Assembly: GCA_031280795.1 (NCBI GenBank)
Contig: JAITGF010000005.1
Location: forward strand, 1 to 57,830
Length of the DNA stretch: 57,830 nucleotides
Source of the DNA: Candidatus Ancillula prorhinotermitis
GTDB taxonomy: Bacteria; Actinomycetota; Actinomycetes; Actinomycetales; Bifidobacteriaceae
Direction: 5' to 3'
Below are positions 26,478 through 35,282 of the stretch, piece after piece (positions within the stretch are counted from its first letter, which is position 1; every line of letters begins with the position of its first letter). Both the position numbers and the translations under genes were made by a program. The notes under the pieces are model-generated. The model ran no database searches, was not told the origin of the DNA, and saw only the letters and a program-made list of their open reading frames with translations.

Positions 26478-29141
26478 ATGAGAACACCCCTTAAAGAGAC
26501 AATTAGAAAGACGATTCTTCTTCAAGACACCAGTCAAAGTACGTTTTCGAAAAGGTTTTTAGGTTCGGCTTTTGTGCTGATTCTAGCTACTAGCACTCTC
26601 TTCGCGGGTAGTTTCATTAGTGATATTTCCGTGGCGAGAGCAGCTACTCAAGATGAGGACGTTTCAGTCGTTATCAAAGACAGCCAAAATAATGAAATAT
26701 GTACACTAGATACTGATGCTGAAAAATGCGATTTAGCCGCTGAGGAATATGGCGAAGGCATTATCGCTCTTGACTTGAAAAATAAGGCAGTTCAGCTAAA
26801 CGGTGTAGATGCCCCTGAGGTAGTGGTTTCACTCTCAAGCAGCTTGACATTAAAAGGCGATAAGGCTAATTTATCTGGACTTCAGCAGGTGGATAGTAGT
26901 CAGACTACAACTATTGAGTCAGGTACATATAAATTTGCTTCTACTGCAGGCGCAGGTTTAGATATTGCCGGGGCGCTCATTGTAAAGCCTAACGTTAGCG
27001 TTAAAGCAACTGGAACATCTTCGGGGGTCTATGTGGCAGGAAACATCATTTTGGATGATAATTCTAGCCTAGTCGGCATCACCACTAGCGCTTCAGGTGT
27101 TGGTGTCATTGGCAACGGTATCTCTGTGTCTGCGGGCACTGTTCTAGAAGGTCGTAGCGATCCATTCACTTATGATGCCAGCTCCGCCTCCGAAGAGACC
27201 TCTGAAGAAAATACGCCACCGGAAGATGGCGTTGCTCCAGACGCTACACCAGCAGATGATTTGCTGCCTCCCGCCGAGATTGACGGTCAAGAAAATACTA
27301 CTATCGGCATCGCTGTGGGCTGGGGAAATTCATTTATCGGTGCTGGGGCTAGTGATAATAAGGCCAAGATAAAAGCAGTCGGTAATACCGGTATTTCGCT
27401 AACTTACCCCGAAGATGGCTCTTACCCTACTGGTGACATTTCGCTACTCGATGCAAATATTGAAATTAATGCAAGAGCTGGTGCGGGCATCACGGCACGG
27501 CAGGTAGATTTTGGCGCCGGCGTCGAGGTGAGCGTTAATGGAGCAAATTCGGCAGTTTACTCAACTGGCAAGTTGAATTTAAATTCAGCCACATTTAATG
27601 CTGTAAACGTCGCCGGAGGGCTCTATTCAGCTGAAGAAGTCCATTTAGAAGGTGGTACAAAAGTTAGCATATCATCAACTGTATATGGTATCCTTTCAGC
27701 AAAAAAAGTTTTTATCACCGATCAATGCGAGGTGAGCGTAAAGCGAACTGGCCCGAACATTGCGCCTGTTAACGCCCCCGACGAGCAAAGCGTGGAAGTT
27801 CCGCTATCGGATGGTGTATCCGGTATACTTAGCTCGATTTTACCGTATACCGGCATTTCGGCACTAGATGATGTGAGTATCGACCTTATCGAAGAAGGTT
27901 ATCTAGATATAGACGGATACACCGCTTCTACTAGTTTCGAATCTGATGCAAGCCTTGCCCCAGATGACCTGAATAATATACCGGGCGAAGGTGTTGTAAT
28001 ACCAAATGAAACGCCAGCCGATGGCCAAACTGATGCTGAGCGCCTACCGCTTGACCCCACTCAAACTCCAGATGGTAGCACTACTGGCGGCGATGATGTT
28101 GGTGGCGTGATAGCAACAATCTCTTATTCTGGTGCCGCGCTCAGCTGTGGGGATTCGTCTCTTGTACAAAGCGTTGACCCAAGTCAAGCGCCACCTGCTG
28201 TTGACACGTCCGCTACAACTGATGCTGGTCAAGCAGATGCGAATGCCACTCCAGAAGAGCCTAGCGCAGAATGGGCGGCAAATACTACGCATGACTGTAA
28301 CATCAATATCGGCGCAAAAACTGAGATGACGCCAAAATTTGTGAAGAAAGATGATGCCAACGTCCAATCGTTCATAAAGGCGGTATATTACGATTCGGCT
28401 AATGAAAGTGACTCCCCCGCTGCTAACGTCAAGATTAAAGCCACACCTGTGCCGTGGTATGTGTCACTCTGGAGGGCGTTAGGGGTGTTTTTAATTCTCA
28501 TCATACTACTAGCATTAGCGCTTCTCGGGTGGATATTATACTTGTTGATTCATAAAAAACCGGCGTTATTAGTAATGAGCTTGCAAAATGCAACCATCAA
28601 AGACAATGTGTACAAATTGAGTCTTGATGCATCTTCGCGCCAAAAGTTTGCTTATAGAATCGGTGAGTATATTCAAAAGTATCGCCGACGCTATAAAAAG
28701 ATATTCCTTTGTCAAGAGGTTCATGAAAACGACCCAGGCGTTATGGAGCATTTCCACACTTGGGGTGAGCACGCTTTATCAGGTACTGAAAGCGCTGAGT
28801 TTGTACCAAATATCAAGCTGCTCCAAGGGCTAAAGAATGTAGCAATACTAACATCCGGACAGCAAGATGATGGTTACAATGCTTTTAACGGTACGACCGA
28901 TATGCCAACCAAAGACGGTGTTGATACTGTAAAGCTTTTAGATGCGCTAAAGAAATTCAAAGTAAAACGCATTAAAATCGTCGGCCTACCGCTTGATTAT
29001 GCAATCTTGAAGACAGCACTTGAAGGTGTAAGACTACTTGGAGATGGTAAGGTAGAAGTTTTAGCCAACCTAACTGCTAGTGTGACCGATCGCGATAAAA
29101 TAACGCTTAAGATGCGTGAAAAGAATATCGTCATTAGATAG
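26478..29141 (+). CDS. Membrane protein: secreted beta-repeat region, one TM helix, inactive nicotinamidase-like domain
   Basis: Function unknown; 887 residues, start ATG 26478 after CAGGAG. A signal-peptide-like N-terminus (hydrophobic about 31-44, ARAA cleavage region) leads into about 600 residues of beta-solenoid-like sequence rich in Gly, Ser, Asn and short 'x-V-x-V' strands, broken by acidic Pro/Thr linkers. A strong TM helix (about 664-693) with positive flank puts the last 190 residues inside the cell. That tail aligns by eye with nicotinamidase/isochorismatase folds: LVMSLQN for LVVDVQN, GTESAEF for GTPGAEF, ILTSGQQ for VFDKGEY, VGLPLDYAILKTAL for VGLATDHCVRATAL. The catalytic Asp, Lys and Cys correspond to S701, S793 and A842, so it should be a pseudoenzyme, perhaps a ligand sensor. 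No promoter is evident. The fold assignment is inference from motifs. Confidence 0.72.
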   Translation: MRTPLKETIRKTILLQDTSQSTFSKRFLGSAFVLILATSTLFAGSFISDISVARAATQDEDVSVVIKDSQNNEICTLDTDAEKCDLAAEEYGEGIIALDLKNKAVQLNGVDAPEVVVSLSSSLTLKGDKANLSGLQQVDSSQTTTIESGTYKFASTAGAGLDIAGALIVKPNVSVKATGTSSGVYVAGNIILDDNSSLVGITTSASGVGVIGNGISVSAGTVLEGRSDPFTYDASSASEETSEENTPPEDGVAPDATPADDLLPPAEIDGQENTTIGIAVGWGNSFIGAGASDNKAKIKAVGNTGISLTYPEDGSYPTGDISLLDANIEINARAGAGITARQVDFGAGVEVSVNGANSAVYSTGKLNLNSATFNAVNVAGGLYSAEEVHLEGGTKVSISSTVYGILSAKKVFITDQCEVSVKRTGPNIAPVNAPDEQSVEVPLSDGVSGILSSILPYTGISALDDVSIDLIEEGYLDIDGYTASTSFESDASLAPDDLNNIPGEGVVIPNETPADGQTDAERLPLDPTQTPDGSTTGGDDVGGVIATISYSGAALSCGDSSLVQSVDPSQAPPAVDTSATTDAGQADANATPEEPSAEWAANTTHDCNINIGAKTEMTPKFVKKDDANVQSFIKAVYYDSANESDSPAANVKIKATPVPWYVSLWRALGVFLILIILLALALLGWILYLLIHKKPALLVMSLQNATIKDNVYKLSLDASSRQKFAYRIGEYIQKYRRRYKKIFLCQEVHENDPGVMEHFHTWGEHALSGTESAEFVPNIKLLQGLKNVAILTSGQQDDGYNAFNGTTDMPTKDGVDTVKLLDALKKFKVKRIKIVGLPLDYAILKTALEGVRLLGDGKVEVLANLTASVTDRDKITLKMREKNIVIR

Positions 29142-29190
29142 AGAGCAGCAAAAGGATGTTGCTTGGGAACACCTTAGTTAAGAATACATA

Positions 29191-29874
29191 ATGCCTGCCC
29201 CGCTCAAAGATGAAGGTATCGTCATCAAGCACAATAAGCTTGGTGAAGCAGACTACATTGCCACCATTTTGACTCGCAATCACGGCAAGATTTCCTGTGT
29301 AGTCAAAGGTGCGCGTAAAACTCTCTCGAAGAATTCAGCAGCACTCAGCTTATTCGTGCACTCTTCGCTGAAGTTTACTCCTGGTCGCAATTTGGCCGTG
29401 GTTAATGAGTCGGAAATTATCGACAGCTATGCCGTTTCGATCATGAAGGATTATGACAAATACCTAAGTGCCTCCCAGATGTGCAACCTTATAGAAAAGC
29501 TAGTCTTTATGAATTATGAGCCAGTTACTGTGCAATACCAGCTCCTGAATCGCGCCCTAAAAATGCTCGCGCAAAAGTTACCACAAGGGATTTCACCCAA
29601 TGCAGTCGCCATTAGTTACACCCTGCGTGCACTAACACTTGCTGGCTACGAGATCGACCCTGATGAGATCTCTTCGCCTGACATCATTATACCACACCCT
29701 AATAACGAAAGTCAAGTAAATTCTGCACTTGATTTTCTACTTCAAGGCGATTGGAAGGGTCTCCAAATGCTTTTTGCTAAGTATCCACGGCTTGAAAGTG
29801 CCGTTACCAAAGGTGTTGCTAGCTTTGCAGTGCGCCAATGCGGATCAAAACTGAACGCGTATGATATAATATAG
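29191..29874 (+). CDS. recO: DNA repair protein RecO
   Basis: Mediator that loads RecA on SSB-coated DNA in the RecFOR pathway. The 227-residue protein begins with the OB-fold sequence DEGIVIKHNKLGEADYIATILTRNHGK and KGARK, followed by the helical region. The usual zinc-binding CxxC pairs after the 'LAGYEID' position are absent; the segment reads DPDEISSPDIIIPHP instead. ATG 29191 lacks a clear ribosome site. The 3' end carries the -10 box for the next gene. Confidence 0.9.
   Translation: MPAPLKDEGIVIKHNKLGEADYIATILTRNHGKISCVVKGARKTLSKNSAALSLFVHSSLKFTPGRNLAVVNESEIIDSYAVSIMKDYDKYLSASQMCNLIEKLVFMNYEPVTVQYQLLNRALKMLAQKLPQGISPNAVAISYTLRALTLAGYEIDPDEISSPDIIIPHPNNESQVNSALDFLLQGDWKGLQMLFAKYPRLESAVTKGVASFAVRQCGSKLNAYDII
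29865..29870 (+). promoter_or_regulatory. Leaderless promoter inside the recO 3' end
   Basis: TGATATAAT; the box ends 7 nt before ATG 29877, and the recO stop lies between them. Confidence 0.75.
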
Positions 29875-29876
29875 AT

Positions 29877-30134
29877 ATGAGTGATGATTTTGCAAAGATA
29901 ATGCGCGATAATGATATGGGTGAAACCTTAAAGGAAGTGAAGAATGCCTTCGAAAATAAGGATATGGCACCACGGGCTCCTAAAGGTGGGGTTAACGATG
30001 CTGCCGATGTTGGTGGGTTCACACCTCCTAACGCTTACGAAACCGGCGTTTCAAATACTAGTGTGTTGAAATTAGTCGGTGTGGCTGTATTGGTCACTGC
30101 AGTGATTATTGCGCTAGTGATGCTCGGGAAATGA
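29877..30134 (+). CDS. Small C-terminally anchored membrane protein
   Basis: Not recognised. It has 85 residues: a charged soluble N-terminal part (about 1-60, with a helix-prone DFAKIMRDNDMGETLKEV start and a Pro/Gly-rich middle) and one hydrophobic helix at about 64-83, then GK. The topology is tail-anchored. It has its own leaderless promoter overlapping recO and ends 7 nt before xthA, so the two may be co-transcribed. Similar small proteins of unknown role sit beside recO or uppS in some Actinobacteria, but I cannot name a family. Confidence 0.75.
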   Translation: MSDDFAKIMRDNDMGETLKEVKNAFENKDMAPRAPKGGVNDAADVGGFTPPNAYETGVSNTSVLKLVGVAVLVTAVIIALVMLGK

Positions 30135-30141
30135 TATAGTT

Positions 30142-31152
30142 ATGAGTACTTTTACAGTCGCAAGTGCTAATGTTGCAGGCCTTAGAGGTGCAACGCTTAC
30201 TGGTAAGGCAGCCAAAATTGAGAGTGGGTTTGATGTTTGGTTCAAAAAAATGCGCGCTTCAAAAGCGGGTCTTGATATTTTAGCGATTCAGGAAACTAAG
30301 ATGCGCCTTGAAGAAATGGAGCCCGCACTAAATAAGATGGGGGTACAGATTGGCGACTTCCACCTCCAAGACGATGTATTCAGAAAAGGTCATGCTGGAG
30401 TCGCTCTATGGATTAATCCTGACACCTGCGTGCTCAAAGAAATTCGTACCCCTTTTGAGAATCTACCCCATAGCGAAGATTTTGGGTACTCTGGACGTTG
30501 GATCGAGGCGGACGTCACTGTTAAAGGTGTCGATTTAACGATTATAAACGGATATTTTCACCACGCTGACTCCCCTACACTCAAAAATCGTGACGGTATA
30601 CTTATCGAACGCGAAAAATCGGTGCGCTCCATGGATAATAAGCACCACTTCATGGCAGATGCTACTCAGCGTTTACGTGATTTATCGGCTAAAAATGCTT
30701 CAGTTTTACTAGTCGGTGATGTGAATATCGCGCACCATAACCAAGATATCAGAAACTGGAAGGGAAACTTCACGAAAGCGGGGTTCTTACCCGAAGAGCG
30801 CGCCTGGCTAGACCTTTGGTTTGTAAGTCGCGATGAAGATATGACGAGCATCAGCGATACATATGCATATAATGCCTCCATTGACTACCGCACGCCTGAA
30901 ACTGACCAATTCAAAAAAGGTGGCCTCGGCTTGACTGACCTTACTCGCAAGCTTTACCGGGAAGATGAGATTTACACTTGGTGGACAAATATGGGGCATG
31001 CTTTTGATAACAACTCCGGCTGGCGTATCGACTATCAAATTGCCTCACCTAGCTTGGCTGAAAAAGTCCAGAGCGTTGAAGTTCATAAACAAGATTCGTA
31101 TGCCACGCGCTACTCTGATCACGCCCCCATCACTGCAACGTTTATGGTATAA
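30142..31152 (+). CDS. xthA: Exodeoxyribonuclease III / AP endonuclease
   Basis: Mg-dependent nuclease of base-excision repair. The 336-residue protein has the family signatures: N-terminal VASANVAGLRG, the metal-binding LAIQETKM, NGYFHHADSP, the catalytic GDVNIAHHNQDIRN and the C-terminal WRIDYQIASP and YSDHAPITATF. The start ATG 30142 has no clear ribosome site and probably relies on the small gene upstream. Its last codons contain the uxuA -10 box. Confidence 0.95.
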   Translation: MSTFTVASANVAGLRGATLTGKAAKIESGFDVWFKKMRASKAGLDILAIQETKMRLEEMEPALNKMGVQIGDFHLQDDVFRKGHAGVALWINPDTCVLKEIRTPFENLPHSEDFGYSGRWIEADVTVKGVDLTIINGYFHHADSPTLKNRDGILIEREKSVRSMDNKHHFMADATQRLRDLSAKNASVLLVGDVNIAHHNQDIRNWKGNFTKAGFLPEERAWLDLWFVSRDEDMTSISDTYAYNASIDYRTPETDQFKKGGLGLTDLTRKLYREDEIYTWWTNMGHAFDNNSGWRIDYQIASPSLAEKVQSVEVHKQDSYATRYSDHAPITATFMV

Positions 31153-31153
31153 T
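31148..31153 (+). promoter_or_regulatory. uxuA promoter
   Basis: TGGTATAAT overlapping the xthA stop. The leader of about 80 nt ends in TTAGGAG before ATG 31242. Confidence 0.7.
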
Positions 31154-31241
31154 GGAGTTAGTGAAGTAATCCTTTGTTGTCTGCACACATTTGGGCACGC
31201 TTTACGAAACGTCGTGAGTCAGGTTTTAGTTAGGAGATATT

Positions 31242-32375
31242 ATGAAGATGTCATTTAGGTGGTACGGTGAATGTAATGATACTGTATCATTAGAGCAAAT
31301 TCGCCAAATTCCTGGAGTTGAAACAATCGTCTGGTCTTTACATCATAAAGCAGCTGGTGAAGTCTGGACTAATGAAGAGATCGCTACTGAGATTGCCAAG
31401 ATTACTGGGATTAGCGAGGCGGAAAAGGGCCATGGCATTTCAAAGACCTTTGACGCTGAAGTGGTGGAGTCAGTAAATATTCATGAATCGATAAAAACTG
31501 GCAAGACTGTGCTTGGACTAAGCCGTGATGAAGCAATTGCAAATTACATCACCTGCATTGAGCGACTTGGAAAAGCCGGTGTAAAAGTAATCACTTACAA
31601 TTTCATGCCGGTGTTCGACTGGTTGCGCACCGATATGTGGCATGTTTTAGAAGATGGTTCCACTGCCCTTTTTTACGACCACACTAAAGCCTTAGAGCTC
31701 GAAAAAGCTGGCCCGCAAAAATTGATTGACGATATGCTGAACAACTCCGGAGGGCTCACATTGCCAGGTTGGGAGCCGGAACGCTTAGTGCATTTCCGTG
31801 AGATTGTAGCTGCATATGATGGCATCGGGCACGACGAAATGTATGCGAACTACAAGTACTTCCTCGATGCTGTGATACCCACTTGCGAAAAGTACGACGT
31901 AAAGTTAGCTGTGCACCCCGACGACCCAGCTTTTGATATGTTTGGCTGGCCGCGCATCGTCTCATCTAAAGAAGGCATTGCGCGCGTTTTGGAGCTGAAC
32001 CCATCAAAATATAACGGCTTATGCTTATGTCTTGGGAGTTATTCAAGTCGCCCTGGAAATGACGCTGTCGATGCTGTAAAGACTTTTATTGACCGCATTC
32101 ACTTCTCACATGTACGAAACATTCGTTTTGAATCTGACGGTCACTCTTTCTCGGAGGTCGGTCACCGCGCAAACGAAGGCGATGTTGACACCACTGGGAT
32201 TATGAAAGCATACGCAAATGCTAACTACTCGGGCTATATCCGCCCCGATCATGGTCGCCACCTCTGGGATGAGAACACGACTAACCGCCCCCGCCCTGGC
32301 TACGGACTCTATGACCGAGCTTTAGGGATTCAATATCTACTTGGCTGCTGGGATGCTTTTCGCTACCAGAAATAA
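31242..32375 (+). CDS. uxuA: Mannonate dehydratase
   Basis: Dehydrates D-mannonate to 2-keto-3-deoxygluconate in hexuronate breakdown. The 377-residue protein has the family features MKMSFRWYGECNDTVSL, the IVWSLHHKAAGEVW segment, metal-ligand regions around CLGSYSSRPGND and HFSHVRNI, and the end segment IRPDHGRHLWDE. ATG 31242 follows TTAGGAG. No uxaC or uxuB is nearby; it pairs functionally with the GPH symporter as a likely uronate route. Confidence 0.95.
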   Translation: MKMSFRWYGECNDTVSLEQIRQIPGVETIVWSLHHKAAGEVWTNEEIATEIAKITGISEAEKGHGISKTFDAEVVESVNIHESIKTGKTVLGLSRDEAIANYITCIERLGKAGVKVITYNFMPVFDWLRTDMWHVLEDGSTALFYDHTKALELEKAGPQKLIDDMLNNSGGLTLPGWEPERLVHFREIVAAYDGIGHDEMYANYKYFLDAVIPTCEKYDVKLAVHPDDPAFDMFGWPRIVSSKEGIARVLELNPSKYNGLCLCLGSYSSRPGNDAVDAVKTFIDRIHFSHVRNIRFESDGHSFSEVGHRANEGDVDTTGIMKAYANANYSGYIRPDHGRHLWDENTTNRPRPGYGLYDRALGIQYLLGCWDAFRYQK

Positions 32376-32427
32376 GCACAAAAGTGGCACGTGATAGCGA
32401 ATTCGAGGAAAGGAGGCTAGCCCCACA

Positions 32428-34263
32428 GTACTAACACCAGGCAGCACACCTGTAAAACTGATACGTAATTTCTGCATCATTGCACACATCGATCACGGTA
32501 AATCGACCCTGGCTGATCGTATGTTGCAGCTGACTGGAGTGGTATCTAGTAGACAGATGCGCGCCCAATATCTGGATCGCATGGACATCGAGCGTGAGCG
32601 TGGAATCACCATCAAGTCGCAGTCGGTACGCATGCCCTGGAGGGTTGAAAGTAGCGAATATTGCTTGAACATGATTGACACCCCCGGTCATGTTGACTTC
32701 ACCTATGAAGTGTCGCGCTCCTTAGCGGCCTGCGAAGGGTGCGTGTTACTAGTAGATGCTGCCCAAGGCATTGAGGCTCAGACGCTAGCGAATCTGTATA
32801 TCGCGATTGAAAATGATTTGACTATCATACCGGTATTAAATAAGATTGACTTACCAGCGGCTGACCCAGAGAAGTACGCTAAAGAGCTTGCAGGTTTGAT
32901 AGGATGCTCCCCCGACGACGTTTTACGCGTTTCTGGGAAGACTGGCGAAGGCGTTGAAGCATTGCTAGATGAAATCGTCAAACAGGTACCGCCCCCCAAA
33001 GAAGACGACACCGCTACAGATAAGCCTGCCAAAGCGCTGATCTTCGACTCAGTATATGATGTATTTCGCGGAGTTGTCACCTATGTACGCGTAATCGAAG
33101 GTACCCTAAACGCACGCGAAAAGATTAAGATGATGTCTACTGGAGCGACTCATGAGCTACTCGAAATAGGCGTTATATCTCCTGAGCCAAAACCTTACAA
33201 AGCGCTCAGCGTGGGTGAAGTGGGCTATTTGATAACGGGGGTAAAAAACGTAGCCGACTCTAAGGTAGGAGATACTGTCACGAATGCGTTAAAGCCCGCT
33301 GAAAACGCTTTGTCTGGCTATAAAGAGCCCAAGCCGATGGTCTACTCAGGCCTCTACCCCATCGAGCAAGGTGATTACCCCGCGCTGCGCGATGCTTTGG
33401 ACAAGCTAAAACTAAATGATGCCTCACTTGTATATGAGCCCGAAACTTCGGTGGCGCTCGGTTTTGGTTTTCGCATCGGATTCCTAGGTCTTTTGCATTT
33501 GGAGATCGTTCGTGAACGTCTAGAGCGAGAATTTGACCTTGACTTAGTCTCTACTGCACCAAATGTCATCTACAAAGTAACCGCCGAAGATGATGAAGAA
33601 GTTATAGTAACTAACCCCTCAGAATTCCCTAGTGGAAAGAAGATTGTCGACATCAAGGAGCCAGTGGTGAGAGCCTCGATTCTTGCTCCGAAAGAGTATA
33701 TCGGCACAATTATGGAGCTCTGTCAAAGCAGACGTGGCGAAATGGACAAGATGGAGTACCTTTCTGAAGACCGGGTGGAAATGCGCTACCATTTGCCTCT
33801 TGCGGAGATAGTTTTTGACTTCTTCGATTCCCTGAAATCGCGTACTAAGGGCTATGCTTCACTTGATTACGAGCCCGATGGTGAAATGTCAGCCGATTTG
33901 GTTAAGGTAGACATCTTACTAAACCACGAGACCGTGGACGCCTTTTCCGCTATTGTGCACAAAGATAAAGCCTACGATTATGGTGTGATGATGACCGCAA
34001 AACTGCGCGAGCTGATACCCCGCCAACAATTCGAAATTCCGATTCAGGCGGCCGTCGGTACACGTGTCATCGCCCGTGAATCGATTCGTGCGCTGCGCAA
34101 AGATGTGACCGCGAAGTGTTATGGTGGTGACATTTCCCGCAAGCGCAAGCTTTTAGAAAAGCAGAAGGCTGGTAAAAAGCGCATGAAGACAATTGGGCGC
34201 GTTGAAGTGCCAGCTGGTGCTTTTATCGCTGCTCTTAACACTGCCGAGCCCGCCAAAAAATAA
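32428..34263 (+). CDS. lepA: Elongation factor 4, start codon unresolved
   Basis: Ribosome-associated GTPase that acts on stalled or mispositioned ribosomes. G-domain motifs: AHIDHGKST (P-loop), DTPGH, NKID. The C-terminal domain ends [16 protein letters not shown], typical of LepA. The first in-frame ATG (32521) would remove the P-loop, so translation must begin upstream. The frame is open back to a stop at 32395 and contains no ATG, GTG or TTG there. A near-perfect AAAGGAGG (32409-32416) is followed 11 nt later by GTA 32428; CTG 32458 is another choice. Alternatively one missing C in the CCCC run at 32421-32424 would connect GTG 32384. Identity is secure, the start is not. Confidence 0.93.
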   Translation, partial: VLTPGSTPVKLIRNFCIIAHIDHGKSTLADRMLQLTGVVSSRQMRAQYLDRMDIERERGITIKSQSVRMPWRVESSEYCLNMIDTPGHVDFTYEVSRSLAACEGCVLLVDAAQGIEAQTLANLYIAIENDLTIIPVLNKIDLPAADPEKYAKELAGLIGCSPDDVLRVSGKTGEGVEALLDEIVKQVPPPKEDDTATDKPAKALIFDSVYDVFRGVVTYVRVIEGTLNAREKIKMMSTGATHELLEIGVISPEPKPYKALSVGEVGYLITGVKNVADSKVGDTVTNALKPAENALSGYKEPKPMVYSGLYPIEQGDYPALRDALDKLKLNDASLVYEPETSVALGFGFRIGFLGLLHLEIVRERLEREFDLDLVSTAPNVIYKVTAEDDEEVIVTNPSEFPSGKKIVDIKEPVVRASILAPKEYIGTIMELCQSRRGEMDKMEYLSEDRVEMRYHLPLAEIVFDFFDSLKSRTKGYASLDYEPDGEMSADLVKVDILLNHETVDAFSAIVHKDKAYDYGVMMTAKLRELIPRQQFEIPIQAAVGTRVIARESIRALRKDVTAKCYGGDISRKRKLLEKQKAGKKRMKTIGRVEVPAGAFIAALNTAEPAKK

Positions 34264-34267
34264 TGCC

Positions 34268-34335
34268 TGCCAAGAAGTGGTGTTAGCCGATAAGTGGTGT
34301 TAGCCAAGAAGTAGTGCCCGCCGATAATCGGTTAT
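34268..34335 (+). repeat. Four imperfect 17-bp tandem units
   Basis: Units start at 34268, 34285, 34302 and 34319. They alternate between CCAAGAAG and CCGATAA versions followed by a GTGGTGTT-like half, decaying in the last unit. The tract lies directly after lepA, between converging genes. Confidence 0.7.
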
Positions 34336-34367
34336 GGAAGCTCCTGCAGGATGTTTCTAGAAGATCA

Positions 34368-35282
34368 TTAACCGAACAGCTTTTCGGTGACTTTAGTGGT
34401 TATGAAGCAGATTACGAAATAGATAAGCGCAGTAATCGTTAATGTTTGCAACATGTTATCATTGCCACTTCCGAGCCTTCTGGCTTCATGTAGCAGCTCC
34501 ATAAAGACGATGATGTAGCCCAAAGCGGTATCTTTGATTACCACTACAAGCTGAGTTGCCATCGCCGGTAGCATGGCTTTGAGGGCTTGGGGAAGCTCAA
34601 CGATACGTAGGGCTTGGGTGGGTGTCATTCCTAGCATAAACGCCGCTTCGCGCTGCCCCTTTGGTAAGTTACCTACGCCTGAGCGTACCAGCTCTGCCAC
34701 GATTGAGCCGTTATAAAGCACTAGCGACACAAATACCGCCCAGAATGCACTAGCATCACCTAGCCCCAGGAAAGCAAACATACGCCAAAAGAATATCATA
34801 AAGAGCAACACTGGCACCGCTCGCGAAAACTCCACCACTGCCCCACCGGCAATTTTGGAGGTAATGCTCGGTAATACGCGGAAAATGCCAAACAGCATGC
34901 CAAAAACTGTCGCACCCACCACCGATATTAAAGCGACTACCAATGTGTTGAGGAGCCCCGGTAGGTAGAAGTGCGTCCAAGCGTTAATGTCAACTGCAGA
35001 TAACCACTTCTCAGAGTCTAACTGGCCGTTTACACCAAGCATATAAAGTACCCAAATTGTTAGAATCGCAAACAGAAGCGCTCCGATGTAGTTAAAAATT
35101 CGCACTTTACGCATTGACTCAGGGCTTAAGTTATCAAAGAGAAGTGTCGCTCCAGTACCGCGGTGGCGCGCCGGAACATTTTTATCAAGGTTCTCAGGGG
35201 TTAGGCCTTCTGCCTCAACACCAAGTGAGAGCTCTTCACGGATGTGCGCATCAGGGTGTAAAACATCATTCAAATTTGTCAT
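34368..35282 (-). CDS. Amino-acid ABC transporter permease (GluD-like)
   Basis: Inner-membrane subunit of a polar amino-acid (HAAT family) importer, probably for glutamate or glutamine. It has 304 residues: a hydrophilic N-terminus of about 75, then 5-6 membrane segments, with the EAA loop around GQREAAFMLGMTPTQALRIVELPQAL, the ATPase contact site. The start ATG 35282 overlaps the stop of the upstream fused gene, so the two are coupled and would form a heterodimeric pore. No ATPase gene is present nearby. Confidence 0.9.
   Translation of the reverse strand: MTNLNDVLHPDAHIREELSLGVEAEGLTPENLDKNVPARHRGTGATLLFDNLSPESMRKVRIFNYIGALLFAILTIWVLYMLGVNGQLDSEKWLSAVDINAWTHFYLPGLLNTLVVALISVVGATVFGMLFGIFRVLPSITSKIAGGAVVEFSRAVPVLLFMIFFWRMFAFLGLGDASAFWAVFVSLVLYNGSIVAELVRSGVGNLPKGQREAAFMLGMTPTQALRIVELPQALKAMLPAMATQLVVVIKDTALGYIIVFMELLHEARRLGSGNDNMLQTLTITALIYFVICFITTKVTEKLFG

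Noticed and set aside
32521..34263. ATG 32521 as the lepA start
   Set aside because: It would delete the P-loop AHIDHGKST, without which LepA cannot work, and no ribosome site precedes it.
34268..34335. Tandem units as a CRISPR array
   Set aside because: Units are contiguous with no spacers, only four in number, and no cas gene is present.
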